Below, piece after piece: positions 1 through 8,005 of a stretch of DNA of 52,508 nt. A program made the translations under genes and the position numbers. Below the pieces are notes generated by a model. The model did no database searches, was not told the origin of the DNA, and saw only the letters and a program-made list of their open reading frames with translations. Location: IMG/VR virus record IMGVR_UViG_3300036820_000468, positions 1-52,508 of that record, one strand, 5' to 3'. Position 1 is the stretch's first letter. Each line of letters starts with the position of its first letter. Origin of the DNA: a virus.

Positions 1-187
1 AGCAGCCACGGTCATCCATCATTGGGGCGACGCGACTCCAAAATCGTTGCTTTAAAGTTAGCCTCGTCGGGCGGCAATCACGGCAATGCCGCAGACCGAC
101 ATTAATCCGTGTTCGGCATTTCTCACAAAAACCTGTATAGCGTTTCGGCACATCCTCAGTATAACCGATACAGTAAATTCCGGCCAC
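1..187 (-). CDS. HNH-type homing endonuclease, N-terminal part (cut by window edge)
   Basis: Reading leftward from a GTG at 187, the frame stays open to the window edge for 62 codons. It shows a Cys-x2-Cys pair (FCEKC), then RHCRDC, then TLKQRFWSRV...DDRGC. That last block is how many phage HNH proteins begin their DNA-binding and HNH region; compare RFYLQV...DGCWRWKG in the HNH gene at 19544. The GTG overlaps the stop region of the tail spike gene (TAATGTG), the coupling seen across this genome. The catalytic HNH part lies outside the window, so activity cannot be judged. A 43-codon frame starting at the ATG at 189 also exists but lacks recognisable features. Confidence 0.6.
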   Translation of the reverse strand, partial: MAGIYCIGYTEDVPKRYTGFCEKCRTRINVGLRHCRDCRPTRLTLKQRFWSRVAPMMDDRGC

Positions 188-188
188 A

Positions 189-2120
189 TTAGTAGCCGAT
201 CCACGTAAACGTCATGCCCGCCGAGGAACCAAACGCGATGACGTCCCACGGCGATGCAAGGTAGTACGATCCAAACGCATTTGCCGGAAGCGTAAACGCC
301 TGGCCGTTGATGGTGAGCGTATTGCTCGAACCACCGTTGGTGAACGTAATGATCGACGGGCCGTAGTAGCCCTGCCCCGCAGCGTGTTCGTTGCTCGTCG
401 GAGCCGAAGCGTTGACGACCGTCTGTTGGTCGTTGTAGCCGGGACAGTTCGTGATATAGAGACAGCCTGCGTTAATCGTCGCACTGCCGTTAACGCTCAC
501 CGGGTTTCCGACGAAGTTGGTCATGTCGCAGTTGTGGATTTGAACCGGGGCCCCCGTAAGGGACGCCGTAGCTTTTATCAACAGCGCATACTGCGATGTA
601 CCCGCGCCGGTTGAACCGCCGCCAGCGTTAGCGTAGCCAGGGCGAAGGTCGACGCCTTCAACGATGACGCCTTGGGGGCTTCCACTAATGCAGATGTTCG
701 CCGACCCGTCGGAGCCGAGGTTGGCGTTGTTGCCGAAGTTGCTGATCCTGCCGCCGATAATACGGATAGAATCGGCCGTGCCAATCTGTATGCCGTACTG
801 ATTATTTTGCGCCGTCCCGCCAGTACTCCCGTTACCTTGGACATTCGATGCGATGAGATTCCCGATGAAGTCTACGGAGGAAATATCTTGCACGTCGCCC
901 GTATCGGTGTCGAGTAAAATCAGCGGCGAGCCGTCTGTGGAATTCTGCGACTTCAGCATCGTGTTGCCGATGATCTTGGCGCCGAAAATCTTCCCGGTAT
1001 CAGAGAACGTCTTCATGTTAATGCACATGGCCCAGCACTGTATCTCGTTAGCAAGAATGCTCGTATGCTCACACCCGCTGCCGATGCCGACGTTATTCGT
1101 ATCGCCGAAGTCGATTCCGATATTCCAGTCAGAGATATGGCAACCGGAAACGACTTGATGCTCTGCACCCATCGATCCGCCGCCGATTGCTATGCAAGTG
1201 CAGCCTGATGGGCCGCCACTGCTGAATCCCGTCTGCCGTAGTTCACTTGGGCCGACGATCTGGCACTGCTCGCCCGCCAGGATGAAAGCGGTCGCATTGT
1301 TCGGGCCGTTCAGATAATCGACGTGGCACTTCTCAGCGATACTCGTCAGCCCGTTTCCGGTCGTCGAAAGCCCCGCAAAACTGATGGCCGTCGGGCAGTT
1401 GGTGAACGTACAAGACTTGAATATCGTTCCGAGTACGCCTACATAAAAGACTTGATCACCGGCAGCTCCACCACCGCCGGGGTAGTTCGCGCCGGGCCAC
1501 TGGAAAGAGAGATTACGGAACTCAACGCCGCCCGTACTATGCGGGCCACCGGTGGTAAGGAACGTCGAGGCCGCCCCGCCTGTATCGCCGATAATAAAAT
1601 GATACGCCGGTACGCCGCTTGAGCTGGTGCCGCCACCTCCAAGGCCCTGCATAATCGTTTGGTCGGGAACCTGATTACCTGAAGGCGTCCCGTTAACGGC
1701 AAACTCGAACTGCGGAATCCAAGCGAGCCCACCACCCATAGCCGGCGGGTTGCCTGTCCCAACGGACATCGCAGCGAACATTGCGTTGAGCGCGGCCGTG
1801 TTTGCCGCCGCACTGAGCCCTGTCTGGCCAACGAAGTTACCGTAGTTATACATGGTGATCGCCGAAAAATCGGTGGTAAACAGAATCGTCGGCGTGCCGC
1901 CGCCCTCACCAATAAGCTCACCAAGCTGCTGAAGTGTTATGCCAAGCGTGTCGTTCGATGCCTGATGCCAAACAGGGACAACATCTTGCAGCCCCGGAGT
2001 TCCTGGCGGCAATTGATCGATCGTATTGTCCATGCGCGGTTGCAGCGAAGCAAGACGCTTCGCACCGGCAAGAGCCACTGCGTCGATTGGACTGACGTAG
2101 ACGTTATCGAAGACGCGCAC
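189..2120 (-). CDS. Beta-helix tail spike / pectate-lyase-fold protein
   Basis: A 643-residue protein with a GTG start. The N-terminal 130 residues probably attach to the virion. From about residue 130 the sequence is Gly/Ser/Asn-rich with recurring short strands such as VEFRNLSFQW, IFKSCTFTNC, HQVVSGCHIS and GAKIIGNTML. These are typical of a right-handed parallel beta-helix (pectate lyase superfamily) as in podovirus tail spikes. Such proteins bind and often cleave surface polysaccharide. The C-terminal 60 residues look like a small beta-sandwich cap. It is the last structural gene of the leftward cluster, 2 bp after the previous gene. Enzymatic activity is not shown by any motif I can name, so receptor binding only is also possible. 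Confidence 0.75.
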   Translation of the reverse strand: MRVFDNVYVSPIDAVALAGAKRLASLQPRMDNTIDQLPPGTPGLQDVVPVWHQASNDTLGITLQQLGELIGEGGGTPTILFTTDFSAITMYNYGNFVGQTGLSAAANTAALNAMFAAMSVGTGNPPAMGGGLAWIPQFEFAVNGTPSGNQVPDQTIMQGLGGGGTSSSGVPAYHFIIGDTGGAASTFLTTGGPHSTGGVEFRNLSFQWPGANYPGGGGAAGDQVFYVGVLGTIFKSCTFTNCPTAISFAGLSTTGNGLTSIAEKCHVDYLNGPNNATAFILAGEQCQIVGPSELRQTGFSSGGPSGCTCIAIGGGSMGAEHQVVSGCHISDWNIGIDFGDTNNVGIGSGCEHTSILANEIQCWAMCINMKTFSDTGKIFGAKIIGNTMLKSQNSTDGSPLILLDTDTGDVQDISSVDFIGNLIASNVQGNGSTGGTAQNNQYGIQIGTADSIRIIGGRISNFGNNANLGSDGSANICISGSPQGVIVEGVDLRPGYANAGGGSTGAGTSQYALLIKATASLTGAPVQIHNCDMTNFVGNPVSVNGSATINAGCLYITNCPGYNDQQTVVNASAPTSNEHAAGQGYYGPSIITFTNGGSSNTLTINGQAFTLPANAFGSYYLASPWDVIAFGSSAGMTFTWIGY

Positions 2121-2122
2121 GG

Positions 2123-2323
2123 CTACTCGCGATTACGCGGACGGATGTTTTCTAACGACTCCTTTGTGAAGACGCCTCCGTTGGTGCGGGCTTGCCGCTT
2201 CATCATGCCGCTATAAATATCGTCTTCGGGGTCAATCGAGCGATCGAGTCCTTCACGATCCAAACGAATCGGATAGGTCATCCGTTTCGCCTGCTCTTCT
2301 TTTTTGAAATCTGGTCCGGGCAT
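2123..2323 (-). CDS. Small hypothetical protein (66 aa)
   Basis: A charged 66-residue protein (MPGPDFKKEEQAKRMTYPIR...) with no recognised domain. The start is supported by AAGGAG six bases upstream. It ends in TAG just before the tail spike GTG, in another frame. It sits in the capsid-to-spike cluster, so a minor virion or assembly role is possible; I do not recognise it. Confidence 0.7.
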   Translation of the reverse strand: MPGPDFKKEEQAKRMTYPIRLDREGLDRSIDPEDDIYSGMMKRQARTNGGVFTKESLENIRPRNRE

Positions 2324-2333
2324 CGAGCGCTCC

Positions 2334-2534
2334 TTATCCGCCGTTTGAAATCATACGGCGAGCGGGGTGTTCATCCACGACTTTCTGACATTTCTTTTTG
2401 TCATCGTCTTGGTAAACCATCCGCTCGCCGTTATATCCTCTTTGTAAGACAACGAACTTTTTCGTCGCCGGTCCCCGCTTCTTATCGAGCAGCTCCGCTA
2501 ACGCGTTGCCAATCGTTTCTGCGGTGTCGGCCAT
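2334..2534 (-). CDS. Small hypothetical protein (66 aa)
   Basis: A 66-residue acidic/basic mixed protein (MADTAETIGNALAELLDKKR...). Its ATG overlaps the stop of the upstream gene as TAATG, so translation is probably coupled. No membrane segment or known motif is visible. Position in the structural cluster is the only functional hint. Confidence 0.7.
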   Translation of the reverse strand: MADTAETIGNALAELLDKKRGPATKKFVVLQRGYNGERMVYQDDDKKKCQKVVDEHPARRMISNGG

Positions 2535-3226
2535 TACAGTGCGCTTGGCGCCGTCTCCGTAGCCTTGACCGGCTTGTTCTTGGCTCCGGCGGCGATCGTC
2601 TCGGCGCGGCCGACGACAAGACCCTTGAGTTCGGCGAGTTCCCGGCGCATCGCTTCGACTTCCTTGTCCTTTTCGCGCAGCCGCGCGTCCATGCGCTTAC
2701 GGATCTCACCTTCGGTTTCGTGGTGCGCCCACGTGTCCTTGAGATCGTCGAAGTCGCCGATACCGTAGATCTCGTAGAGGCTGATCGGATCGGGATCTTT
2801 GCCATCCTCGCTCAAGATCGTGATGTCGATGTCGGGCGAACGGTGCGGCCCGATCGGATTCATGTCAGGATGGAAGCCCTTCTGACCGCGGGGATAGTCG
2901 TAACGCATCAGATAGCGCGCCGATTCGATCGCGATGTGATCGCGCAGAACTTCGAGTATCGCTTCGTCGGTACACTGCTCGTACTCCTCGAAGCGGTCGA
3001 ATGGACCGAACCACGCCCGTGCCTTTTCAACCGGCTGGACGACCGAGTCGCCTGGGCGCAGCACGATGATCGTGTTCTTGAAGCCGCGGCCCTTGCACCA
3101 GTTGAGTTCGAGTGGCCGCTGCGAGTCGTGAGCGAGATGGATCCGCGCCATCTTCTCGATGACGGTGATCTCGCGGGACTGCTTGAGCTGACGCTCCTTG
3201 TCAATCTTTGTGAGAATCGTTCCCAT
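2534..3226 (-). CDS. Hypothetical structural-cluster protein with C-terminal coiled coil (230 aa)
   Basis: Residues 1-160 are a mixed alpha/beta region including TIIVLRPGDSVVQPVEKARAW and IDITILSEDGKDPDP. Residues about 160-205 (EGEIRKRMDARLREKDKEVEAM...) are strongly helical and heptad-like, consistent with a coiled coil, followed by an Ala/Lys-rich tail. The start codon overlaps the stop of the upstream virion-type gene (TAATG). Its location two genes after the capsid protein suggests a minor head or head-tail component; no family could be named with confidence. Confidence 0.75.
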   Translation of the reverse strand: MGTILTKIDKERQLKQSREITVIEKMARIHLAHDSQRPLELNWCKGRGFKNTIIVLRPGDSVVQPVEKARAWFGPFDRFEEYEQCTDEAILEVLRDHIAIESARYLMRYDYPRGQKGFHPDMNPIGPHRSPDIDITILSEDGKDPDPISLYEIYGIGDFDDLKDTWAHHETEGEIRKRMDARLREKDKEVEAMRRELAELKGLVVGRAETIAAGAKNKPVKATETAPSAL

Positions 3227-4245
3227 TAAAACTCTCCGTTGACCAAGATCGGGATTTTACCGGTGAACCCAGTTCCGCCCGTGAAGGTCGAGCCCGTCGC
3301 GACGAAGGTCGTGCCACCCGCGCCCGTCACGTTCGACGCCGTCGTGAGCGAGTTGGCGACCATGCCGCTGATGTGCGTGAAGAACCGGCCGGTTTCGCCC
3401 AGCGTGCCGTTGGCAGCCGTCGCTCCGAAGGTCACCAGGAACGGCGTGCTCAGAGCGTTGACCGTTACGGTGATCGCGCCAGCCGCGTTGGCCGCCGTGA
3501 AATATTGACTGAAGTTCGGCTGCAAGTTGAGGTACGCGACCATCGCCGCTGCGGCCGTGGTAGCGCTCGCCGCAGTCGTCGGGGTGAGCGCAAGGCTCCA
3601 CGTCGCCGTCTGCAACGTACCCGGAGCCGTGTCGAGGTACGGCGACTGGATGATGAGATTGAGCACGTCGCCCGCAGCCGGAGTAGCAACGGTGAAGACC
3701 TGCGCGGCCTGGGCGAGTGCCGCAGCCGTCAAGGACGAACCGATCCCCGACGCCGGCAAGTTCGCGACACCGACGAGTGCGCCCGACACAGCCGTCGCAA
3801 CGGCGACGCCTTGGCCGTAGCCCGCCGTGTTACGCGAACTGACGATCGGGAGTCCATCGACGATCGTTACCGCACCCGAGCCGGCCTGATCGACGTAGGC
3901 GTACGCAATGCCTTTGATCGTGGCGTTGACGAACTGCGTGCCACGGATGCTGGTCTGCGCGGACGACACGTACGTTGGCACGCCGCCGGCATTGATCGAT
4001 CCGCTGAAGCCCGGCCAGTCCGCTGCGACGACGCCTGCGATCTTGCCTTTGGTCGTGCCGGCCGGTAACGGCTGCACGGTCTGAAAATCCGGGTAAGTCT
4101 GATTGTCGATCGAGACAAGCGCGAGAATGATGCCCGGAGCGTAGTTCGCCGGTACGTTATACGGCCGGTATGCTTGGGCGCCTTGCCCACCGTAGTTCGG
4201 CTCGTTGTTGGTGGTCAGATCGCCGGTCGTAGTCCACTTCGGCAT
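3226..4245 (-). CDS. Putative head decoration / structural protein (339 aa)
   Basis: A Gly/Ala/Thr/Val-rich 339-residue protein of predicted beta character. The N-terminus (MPKWTTTGDLTTNNEPNYGG) is followed by blocks reminiscent of phage capsid decoration or fibre proteins. Residues about 180-310 are Ala/Thr-rich strands with ITVTVNAL and FLVTFGATAANG, resembling the bacterial-Ig-like or virion insert domains seen in two other proteins of this window. AAGGAG lies ten bases before the ATG. It lies two genes after the major capsid protein, where decoration proteins are common. Assignment rests on context and composition. Confidence 0.65.
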   Translation of the reverse strand: MPKWTTTGDLTTNNEPNYGGQGAQAYRPYNVPANYAPGIILALVSIDNQTYPDFQTVQPLPAGTTKGKIAGVVAADWPGFSGSINAGGVPTYVSSAQTSIRGTQFVNATIKGIAYAYVDQAGSGAVTIVDGLPIVSSRNTAGYGQGVAVATAVSGALVGVANLPASGIGSSLTAAALAQAAQVFTVATPAAGDVLNLIIQSPYLDTAPGTLQTATWSLALTPTTAASATTAAAAMVAYLNLQPNFSQYFTAANAAGAITVTVNALSTPFLVTFGATAANGTLGETGRFFTHISGMVANSLTTASNVTGAGGTTFVATGSTFTGGTGFTGKIPILVNGEF

Positions 4246-4288
4246 GAGTTATCGACTCCTTACGTTACTGCTAAAAGGTTCGTGCGAA

Positions 4289-4474
4289 CTACCGGCGACC
4301 GTCGGGCTGCGACATATGAAGCGCGCCTTCGGGGGTCGGATAGCCCCGCTCGTAGCTCTTGGGTTCCATCGTCGACTTGGCAGCCGTGATGATTCCGCCC
4401 TCGAGTTCGACGCTTTCGCTCGGCACATTGCTGCCGTCGCCTGCACCCTTACCGCCGTGTTTGTTTCGTGCCAT
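4289..4474 (-). CDS. Small hypothetical protein (61 aa)
   Basis: A 61-residue Gly/Ser/Pro-rich hydrophilic protein (MARNKHGGKGAGDGSNVPSE...). An AAGGAG lies about 13 bases upstream of the ATG, followed by a CGTTAC-like string also seen before the next gene. It sits between the capsid gene and the putative decoration gene. No domain is recognised. Confidence 0.6.
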   Translation of the reverse strand: MARNKHGGKGAGDGSNVPSESVELEGGIITAAKSTMEPKSYERGYPTPEGALHMSQPDGRR

Positions 4475-4515
4475 ATCGTTACGTTGACTCCTTAACCGTT
4501 TGAGATGTTGCTAAT

Positions 4516-5475
4516 CTATCCATTGGCTATGTTGCGATAGACCCCGCACGCTGCGGGTTTCCGAACTTCGAAGTTGCCCATCGCAAGAACCTGGCCCGCT
4601 TCGGTGTCCTGGTTGTAGGGGCGCTGGAAACCCTGGAACTCGAACTGCCGATCCTTGTGCAGGATGAGCCGTTCGTGATCGAGGTTGTGGAAGTTCATCG
4701 TGCCCGAGGGCTGACCGAAATCGTCGACGAGCGCGCAACCCTGAAATGCGATGTTATCGAATCCGAGGTTGCCGACCGAACTGTCGCGGAAAATCTCTTG
4801 GGGCGTGAGCAACGACCAGTACGATGCGTACCCGGTCTTAGTAGCCGAGATAAGCTGGACGCGCTCTTCGTCAGTTTTGCACTGCATGTACAGCGTCATC
4901 ATCGACGAAGTCGCAAGCGCAGTCGGCGTACCCGGGTCGAAGACCTGGGCCTGCCACCACGGGTTCGCGCTGCGATCGATGCCGTTGTAAACCGCGAAGC
5001 CTTGGGCGTTGTTGACTCCGGCTCCGAGGCCGTCCCAATCCTTGCCGCCGTTGCCATTGCCGTTGCCGTACACGAAGCTGGCCACCTTATCGAAGGCGGC
5101 CATGAACGCCGACTCGGTCTTGATCTTGACCAAGTTGAGCGTTGCGGTGCGGCCGGTGCAGCGGAGCTTGTCGGTCCCGTTGACGGTAGCCGATGCGTAC
5201 GCGGCGCACCACCGGATCTCGACGTTGGTGAACTCTTCCTGCGCGTCGGCATTGAGCAGGTCGGCGCCGAAGTACGACGAGGCCGTTTGATTCGGCTGCG
5301 CGAGAATCGGCTGGGCGATAATCGAACCGCCGTCGATACGCACGACGCGTCCAACGGCGTTGAGAACACCCATCACGGCCCGCGACATATACCGCTGGTC
5401 GATGACGTTTGGCCGGACGTACCGGTTTGCGACGGTGTTGATTTCGTTTGTGCTGACGTACGGAAGCCCGTTCAC
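4516..5475 (-). CDS. Major capsid protein (putative)
   Basis: A 319-residue protein placed directly after a Pro/Ala-rich scaffold gene and downstream of the portal, the classical head-gene order. The sequence begins NGLPYVSTNEINTVANRYVR and contains long amphipathic helices (KTESAFMAAFDKVASFVYGN) and C-terminal strands (HERLILHKDRQFEFQGF). This is consistent with an HK97-fold coat protein of the P22/Sf6-like type, though shorter than P22 coat. GTG is used as start, with AGGA eight bases upstream. The stop is TAG. The call rests on gene order, size and fold-like features rather than on a signature motif. Confidence 0.75.
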   Translation of the reverse strand: MNGLPYVSTNEINTVANRYVRPNVIDQRYMSRAVMGVLNAVGRVVRIDGGSIIAQPILAQPNQTASSYFGADLLNADAQEEFTNVEIRWCAAYASATVNGTDKLRCTGRTATLNLVKIKTESAFMAAFDKVASFVYGNGNGNGGKDWDGLGAGVNNAQGFAVYNGIDRSANPWWQAQVFDPGTPTALATSSMMTLYMQCKTDEERVQLISATKTGYASYWSLLTPQEIFRDSSVGNLGFDNIAFQGCALVDDFGQPSGTMNFHNLDHERLILHKDRQFEFQGFQRPYNQDTEAGQVLAMGNFEVRKPAACGVYRNIANG

Positions 5476-5492
5476 GCTTTAATCCTCACTTG

Positions 5493-6797
5493 TTACTGTG
5501 GGTGATCCTTGATAAACGCGGCTACCGCGTCGTCAGGGTTGCCGCGCCACTCTTTATTGGGGTCGACGGGAGCGCGCGAACCGGTAATCGATGGTCCGCT
5601 ACTAGGAAGAACTGCAACCGCGGGTGCGGGCGTATTGGGCGCGGGGGTAGGCGGCGGTGCAGTCGCACGCGATGCGGCGTTAGCCACAGCGCCTTGCGCC
5701 TCAAGAAAAACTCGGAGTTGTTTAACCGCGTCGGGAAGTCCGCGCGCCTTGAGTTCGTCGATGCCGTTAGCCGTATCGGCTGCCCATAACTGAAGCGCTG
5801 CATCACGCAATGCCGTTTTGATCGCGACATTATCGCGAACGTACGGGTACTGCGCGAAGACCGTCTCCCACTCGCTCTTCGCCCGTTCCTTAACAACGAA
5901 CTCGCGCATCGCGTCCATCGTTTGCCGGTCTTTGTCCGGAGGCTGCAGGGTCCACGGCATCGCGAGAGCTGCACGCTCGGACGGCGGAGCTTGCGCGGGT
6001 AGACCGCGTTGCTCACGGCCCTCCGGTGAGTTGAAGAAGCTGATGCAAATCCGAGCGTAATCGAGCGTCGCTTCGTCCATCGTAAGGATCGACTCGAGCA
6101 TCTTCGTGCGCTCGGGCTCGCGGCGCATAATGTCGAGGATCGGTGTCCACTCGCGTTCGGCGGTCACAGCGTCCTGACCAAAAACTTTTCGAAACTGCGT
6201 GGCCTCTTGTACGGCCGGGAGCATCTGATCGCGCTCTTGCAGTCCGGCAACGATCTGCGCACGCGTCCACGGCTCAACACCGGCAGCGAGGTGAATCGGT
6301 TCGTCGGGGGCGTAACTCGGTGCGCCCGGTGCGGCGGCAGCGGGAGCCGCGGCGGCGGGCGCAGCGGGAGCTACAGGAGCCGCAGGCTCGGGCGTTCCGG
6401 CTTTCGGAGCGGCGGCGGCTGGCTCTCCAGACGGCGTGCCTTCAGACGCTGTCGCAGCCGGCGCCGCTCCAGCCTCAGGTGTAACAGCCGGTTCAGCCGT
6501 CGGCTGATCGCCGGTGGCCGCAAATGCGTCGAGCGCAGCTTGGCGCTTGACCGCAATCGAATCGGGGGTCTCACCCTCAGGCAGCGGGCCATCGTCAACG
6601 AACGTGCCGCCGCCTTCGCGGGCGACAACTTCAGGTTCGTCGGGCAGCGTGCCGGCGGGGAAATCTTTCATGAACTTGCTGACAGGATCGCCGCCCACAA
6701 CCGCTTTGGATTTGGGCGTGAACGGATCGGCACCCGGCAATCGATTAGTGATTGCGGCCTGGGGAGACGGGCGCTCGGGTAGTTTGTTATCTGCCAT
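5493..6797 (-). CDS. Scaffolding protein (putative)
   Basis: A 434-residue protein with an acidic, proline-rich N-terminus and a long Ala/Pro low-complexity linker at about residues 100-165 (blocks such as AAPAAAAPGAP). A predicted helical segment follows at about 170-370, and the C-terminus is charged (KEWRGNPDDAVAAFIKDHPQ). Scaffolds of podoviruses have this build and are encoded just before the coat protein, as here (18 bp spacing). They guide procapsid assembly and leave the head. No protease gene was recognised nearby. Confidence 0.7.
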   Translation of the reverse strand: MADNKLPERPSPQAAITNRLPGADPFTPKSKAVVGGDPVSKFMKDFPAGTLPDEPEVVAREGGGTFVDDGPLPEGETPDSIAVKRQAALDAFAATGDQPTAEPAVTPEAGAAPAATASEGTPSGEPAAAAPKAGTPEPAAPVAPAAPAAAAPAAAAPGAPSYAPDEPIHLAAGVEPWTRAQIVAGLQERDQMLPAVQEATQFRKVFGQDAVTAEREWTPILDIMRREPERTKMLESILTMDEATLDYARICISFFNSPEGREQRGLPAQAPPSERAALAMPWTLQPPDKDRQTMDAMREFVVKERAKSEWETVFAQYPYVRDNVAIKTALRDAALQLWAADTANGIDELKARGLPDAVKQLRVFLEAQGAVANAASRATAPPPTPAPNTPAPAVAVLPSSGPSITGSRAPVDPNKEWRGNPDDAVAAFIKDHPQ

Positions 6798-6862
6798 AAG
6801 CTCTTTTCGAAATCACGGTAGCATGGAGCCGGAACGAACCGGCCCCACGCTACAGATGCGTG

Positions 6863-7024
6863 TTAGCGCCGACCCCGGCGTTTTCCGCGCCGCGATTTGC
6901 GGCCGGCCTTGCGGCCGTGCTTGCGGCCCATGTGTTCCATGCCGAGGGATTTTCCGGCACGGTGACGTCGGCTTGCCGAGCGTGAATGCTTGCGGCTACC
7001 GCGTTTGCTGTGGCGTTTGGCCAT
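6863..7024 (-). CDS. Very small, highly basic protein (53 aa)
   Basis: A 53-residue frame with an excellent ribosome site (GGAGGA, 7 bases before ATG). About half of the residues are Arg or Lys, many of the rest His, Ser and Gly: MAKRHSKRGSRKHSRSASRR, later GRKHGRKAGRKSRRG. It resembles a protamine-like or nucleic-acid-condensing peptide. It lies between accessory head genes and the scaffold gene, so packaging of DNA or RNA binding in the head is conceivable. Two other basic mini-proteins occur at 37508 and 36813. Confidence 0.7.
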   Translation of the reverse strand: MAKRHSKRGSRKHSRSASRRHRAGKSLGMEHMGRKHGRKAGRKSRRGKRRGRR

Positions 7025-7088
7025 GTTCGTTCCTCCTTCCAAAAGATTTACAGAAGGCAGCGTAACGAGCGTTGGCTACGGTAGTCGG

Positions 7089-7102
7089 TCCAGAATCCTG
7101 GA
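7089..7102 (-). repeat. Hairpin palindrome, copy 1 of 3
   Basis: TCCAGAATCCTGGA on the plus strand; in the minus-strand RNA a UCCAG/CUGGA stem with a GAUU loop, preceded by UGUUC. It lies just after the stop of the gene at 7110. Copies at 11317 and 48769 share the core and the flank GAACA. It may be a weak terminator, an RNA-processing site or a protein site. Confidence 0.6.
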
Positions 7103-7109
7103 GAACAGC

Positions 7110-7472
7110 TTACATGGAGCCTGGCGAGCCCGAATCCATAAGCTGCGAACCATCCAGTTGCAACGTTCCGGGGACACCAGGCTGCCCGGCAGCAGGGCCG
7201 GGATCATCACCTTGTTTTGGTACGGTGGCTTGTTTGATTTGATTGATCCACTCGTTGATCTGATTGAGCATCTCCGGCACGAAGCCCTGAAGATTTCGTA
7301 AGCCGGAAATCGCTTCACCGCCAGCCGCGATCTTCGTCTTGCCCGGGGCGCCCGTTGGAATCGCGCCTTTCCCGGTCGGAGGCGGCGGTGCGCCGGGCAT
7401 GTTCGGCGGCGTACCCACGCCAATCGAAGCGGGATTGGGGCCCATAGCACTGGTCAGTGCGTCTCCGTACAT
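7110..7472 (-). CDS. Pro/Gly-rich virion-associated protein (120 aa)
   Basis: A 120-residue protein starting MYGDALTSAMG, with a Pro/Gly-rich region (res 12-45), a short amphipathic helix (LQGFVPEMLNQINEWINQIK, res 60-80) and a Pro/Gly tail. The first residues match those of the gene at 10072 (MYAKALTAMGG), which flanks the portal gene on the other side. This suggests related or functionally equivalent minor head proteins. GAGG lies six bases before the ATG. No known family is recognised. Confidence 0.7.
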   Translation of the reverse strand: MYGDALTSAMGPNPASIGVGTPPNMPGAPPPPTGKGAIPTGAPGKTKIAAGGEAISGLRNLQGFVPEMLNQINEWINQIKQATVPKQGDDPGPAAGQPGVPGTLQLDGSQLMDSGSPGSM

Positions 7473-7474
7473 TG

Positions 7475-8005
7475 TTACCTCACCATCCTAACAGACGGAT
7501 GAATGTTACGTCCTTGTTTTGCGTTGCAAGACCGGCACTGGCCGACGATGTTTAAGATCTCGTTTGTGCCACCACGGCAGAGGGGGACTAGATGGCCGAT
7601 TGTAAGCTTCGTCTCTACCGCACAATCGAAACATCGCCCGAACTGTCCGGCTTTGATTGCCTTCCAGTCTACTGCGTCGAGCTTGCCCGAAACCGTAGCC
7701 CGTCTTCGGTTTTGCTGCGTTACAACAAGGTCGGAGTTACGACGGCGCCAGGCTGACTGGTAGACTCGTTTACCTACGGCGCGGCGCTCGTTGTATCGCC
7801 GTTGGTATGCAAGGAAGCCCTCGCGGTTTTCCGCTTTCCACGCAGCGTGGGCAACGCGGGCTTCCTCACGGTGTGTCTCGCGATATCTTTTCAAATACGC
7901 TAAGTACTCGTCTCGTTTGTTATTACGGCGCACCTTACTACGAGTACGGGCCTTATCGCGATGTTCCAGGTAGTACGTTTGAGCGTACTGTTGTTTAGTC
8001 GTCAT
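7475..8005 (-). CDS. HNH homing endonuclease (free-standing)
   Basis: A 176-residue protein. Residues 1-115 are Arg/Lys/Tyr-rich helical repeats (YLKRYRETHREEARVAH, YQRRYNERRAVGKRVYQ), common DNA-contacting arms of phage HNH proteins. Residues 125-170 carry the HNH core: CFDC, IGHLVPLCRGGTNEILN, then CRSCNAKQG. The first catalytic His is kept, but the usual preceding Asp is Gly. ATGA overlaps the portal stop, so it is co-translated with late genes. It probably is a mobile gene inserted between the portal and the small gene at 7110. Confidence 0.9.
   Translation of the reverse strand: MTTKQQYAQTYYLEHRDKARTRSKVRRNNKRDEYLAYLKRYRETHREEARVAHAAWKAENREGFLAYQRRYNERRAVGKRVYQSAWRRRNSDLVVTQQNRRRATVSGKLDAVDWKAIKAGQFGRCFDCAVETKLTIGHLVPLCRGGTNEILNIVGQCRSCNAKQGRNIHPSVRMVR

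Noticed and set aside
58-189. 43-codon minus-strand frame starting in a TAATG overlap with the tail spike gene
   Set aside because: The frame two bases further, starting at GTG 187, encodes a Cys-rich HNH-type N-terminus and stays open to the edge; the 43-codon frame has no feature.
2192-3229. Long plus-strand open frame (345 codons) opposite structural genes
   Set aside because: It is the complement of the coiled-coil protein gene and neighbours, with Arg/Leu/Asp-rich composition typical of shadow frames in GC-rich DNA and no domain.
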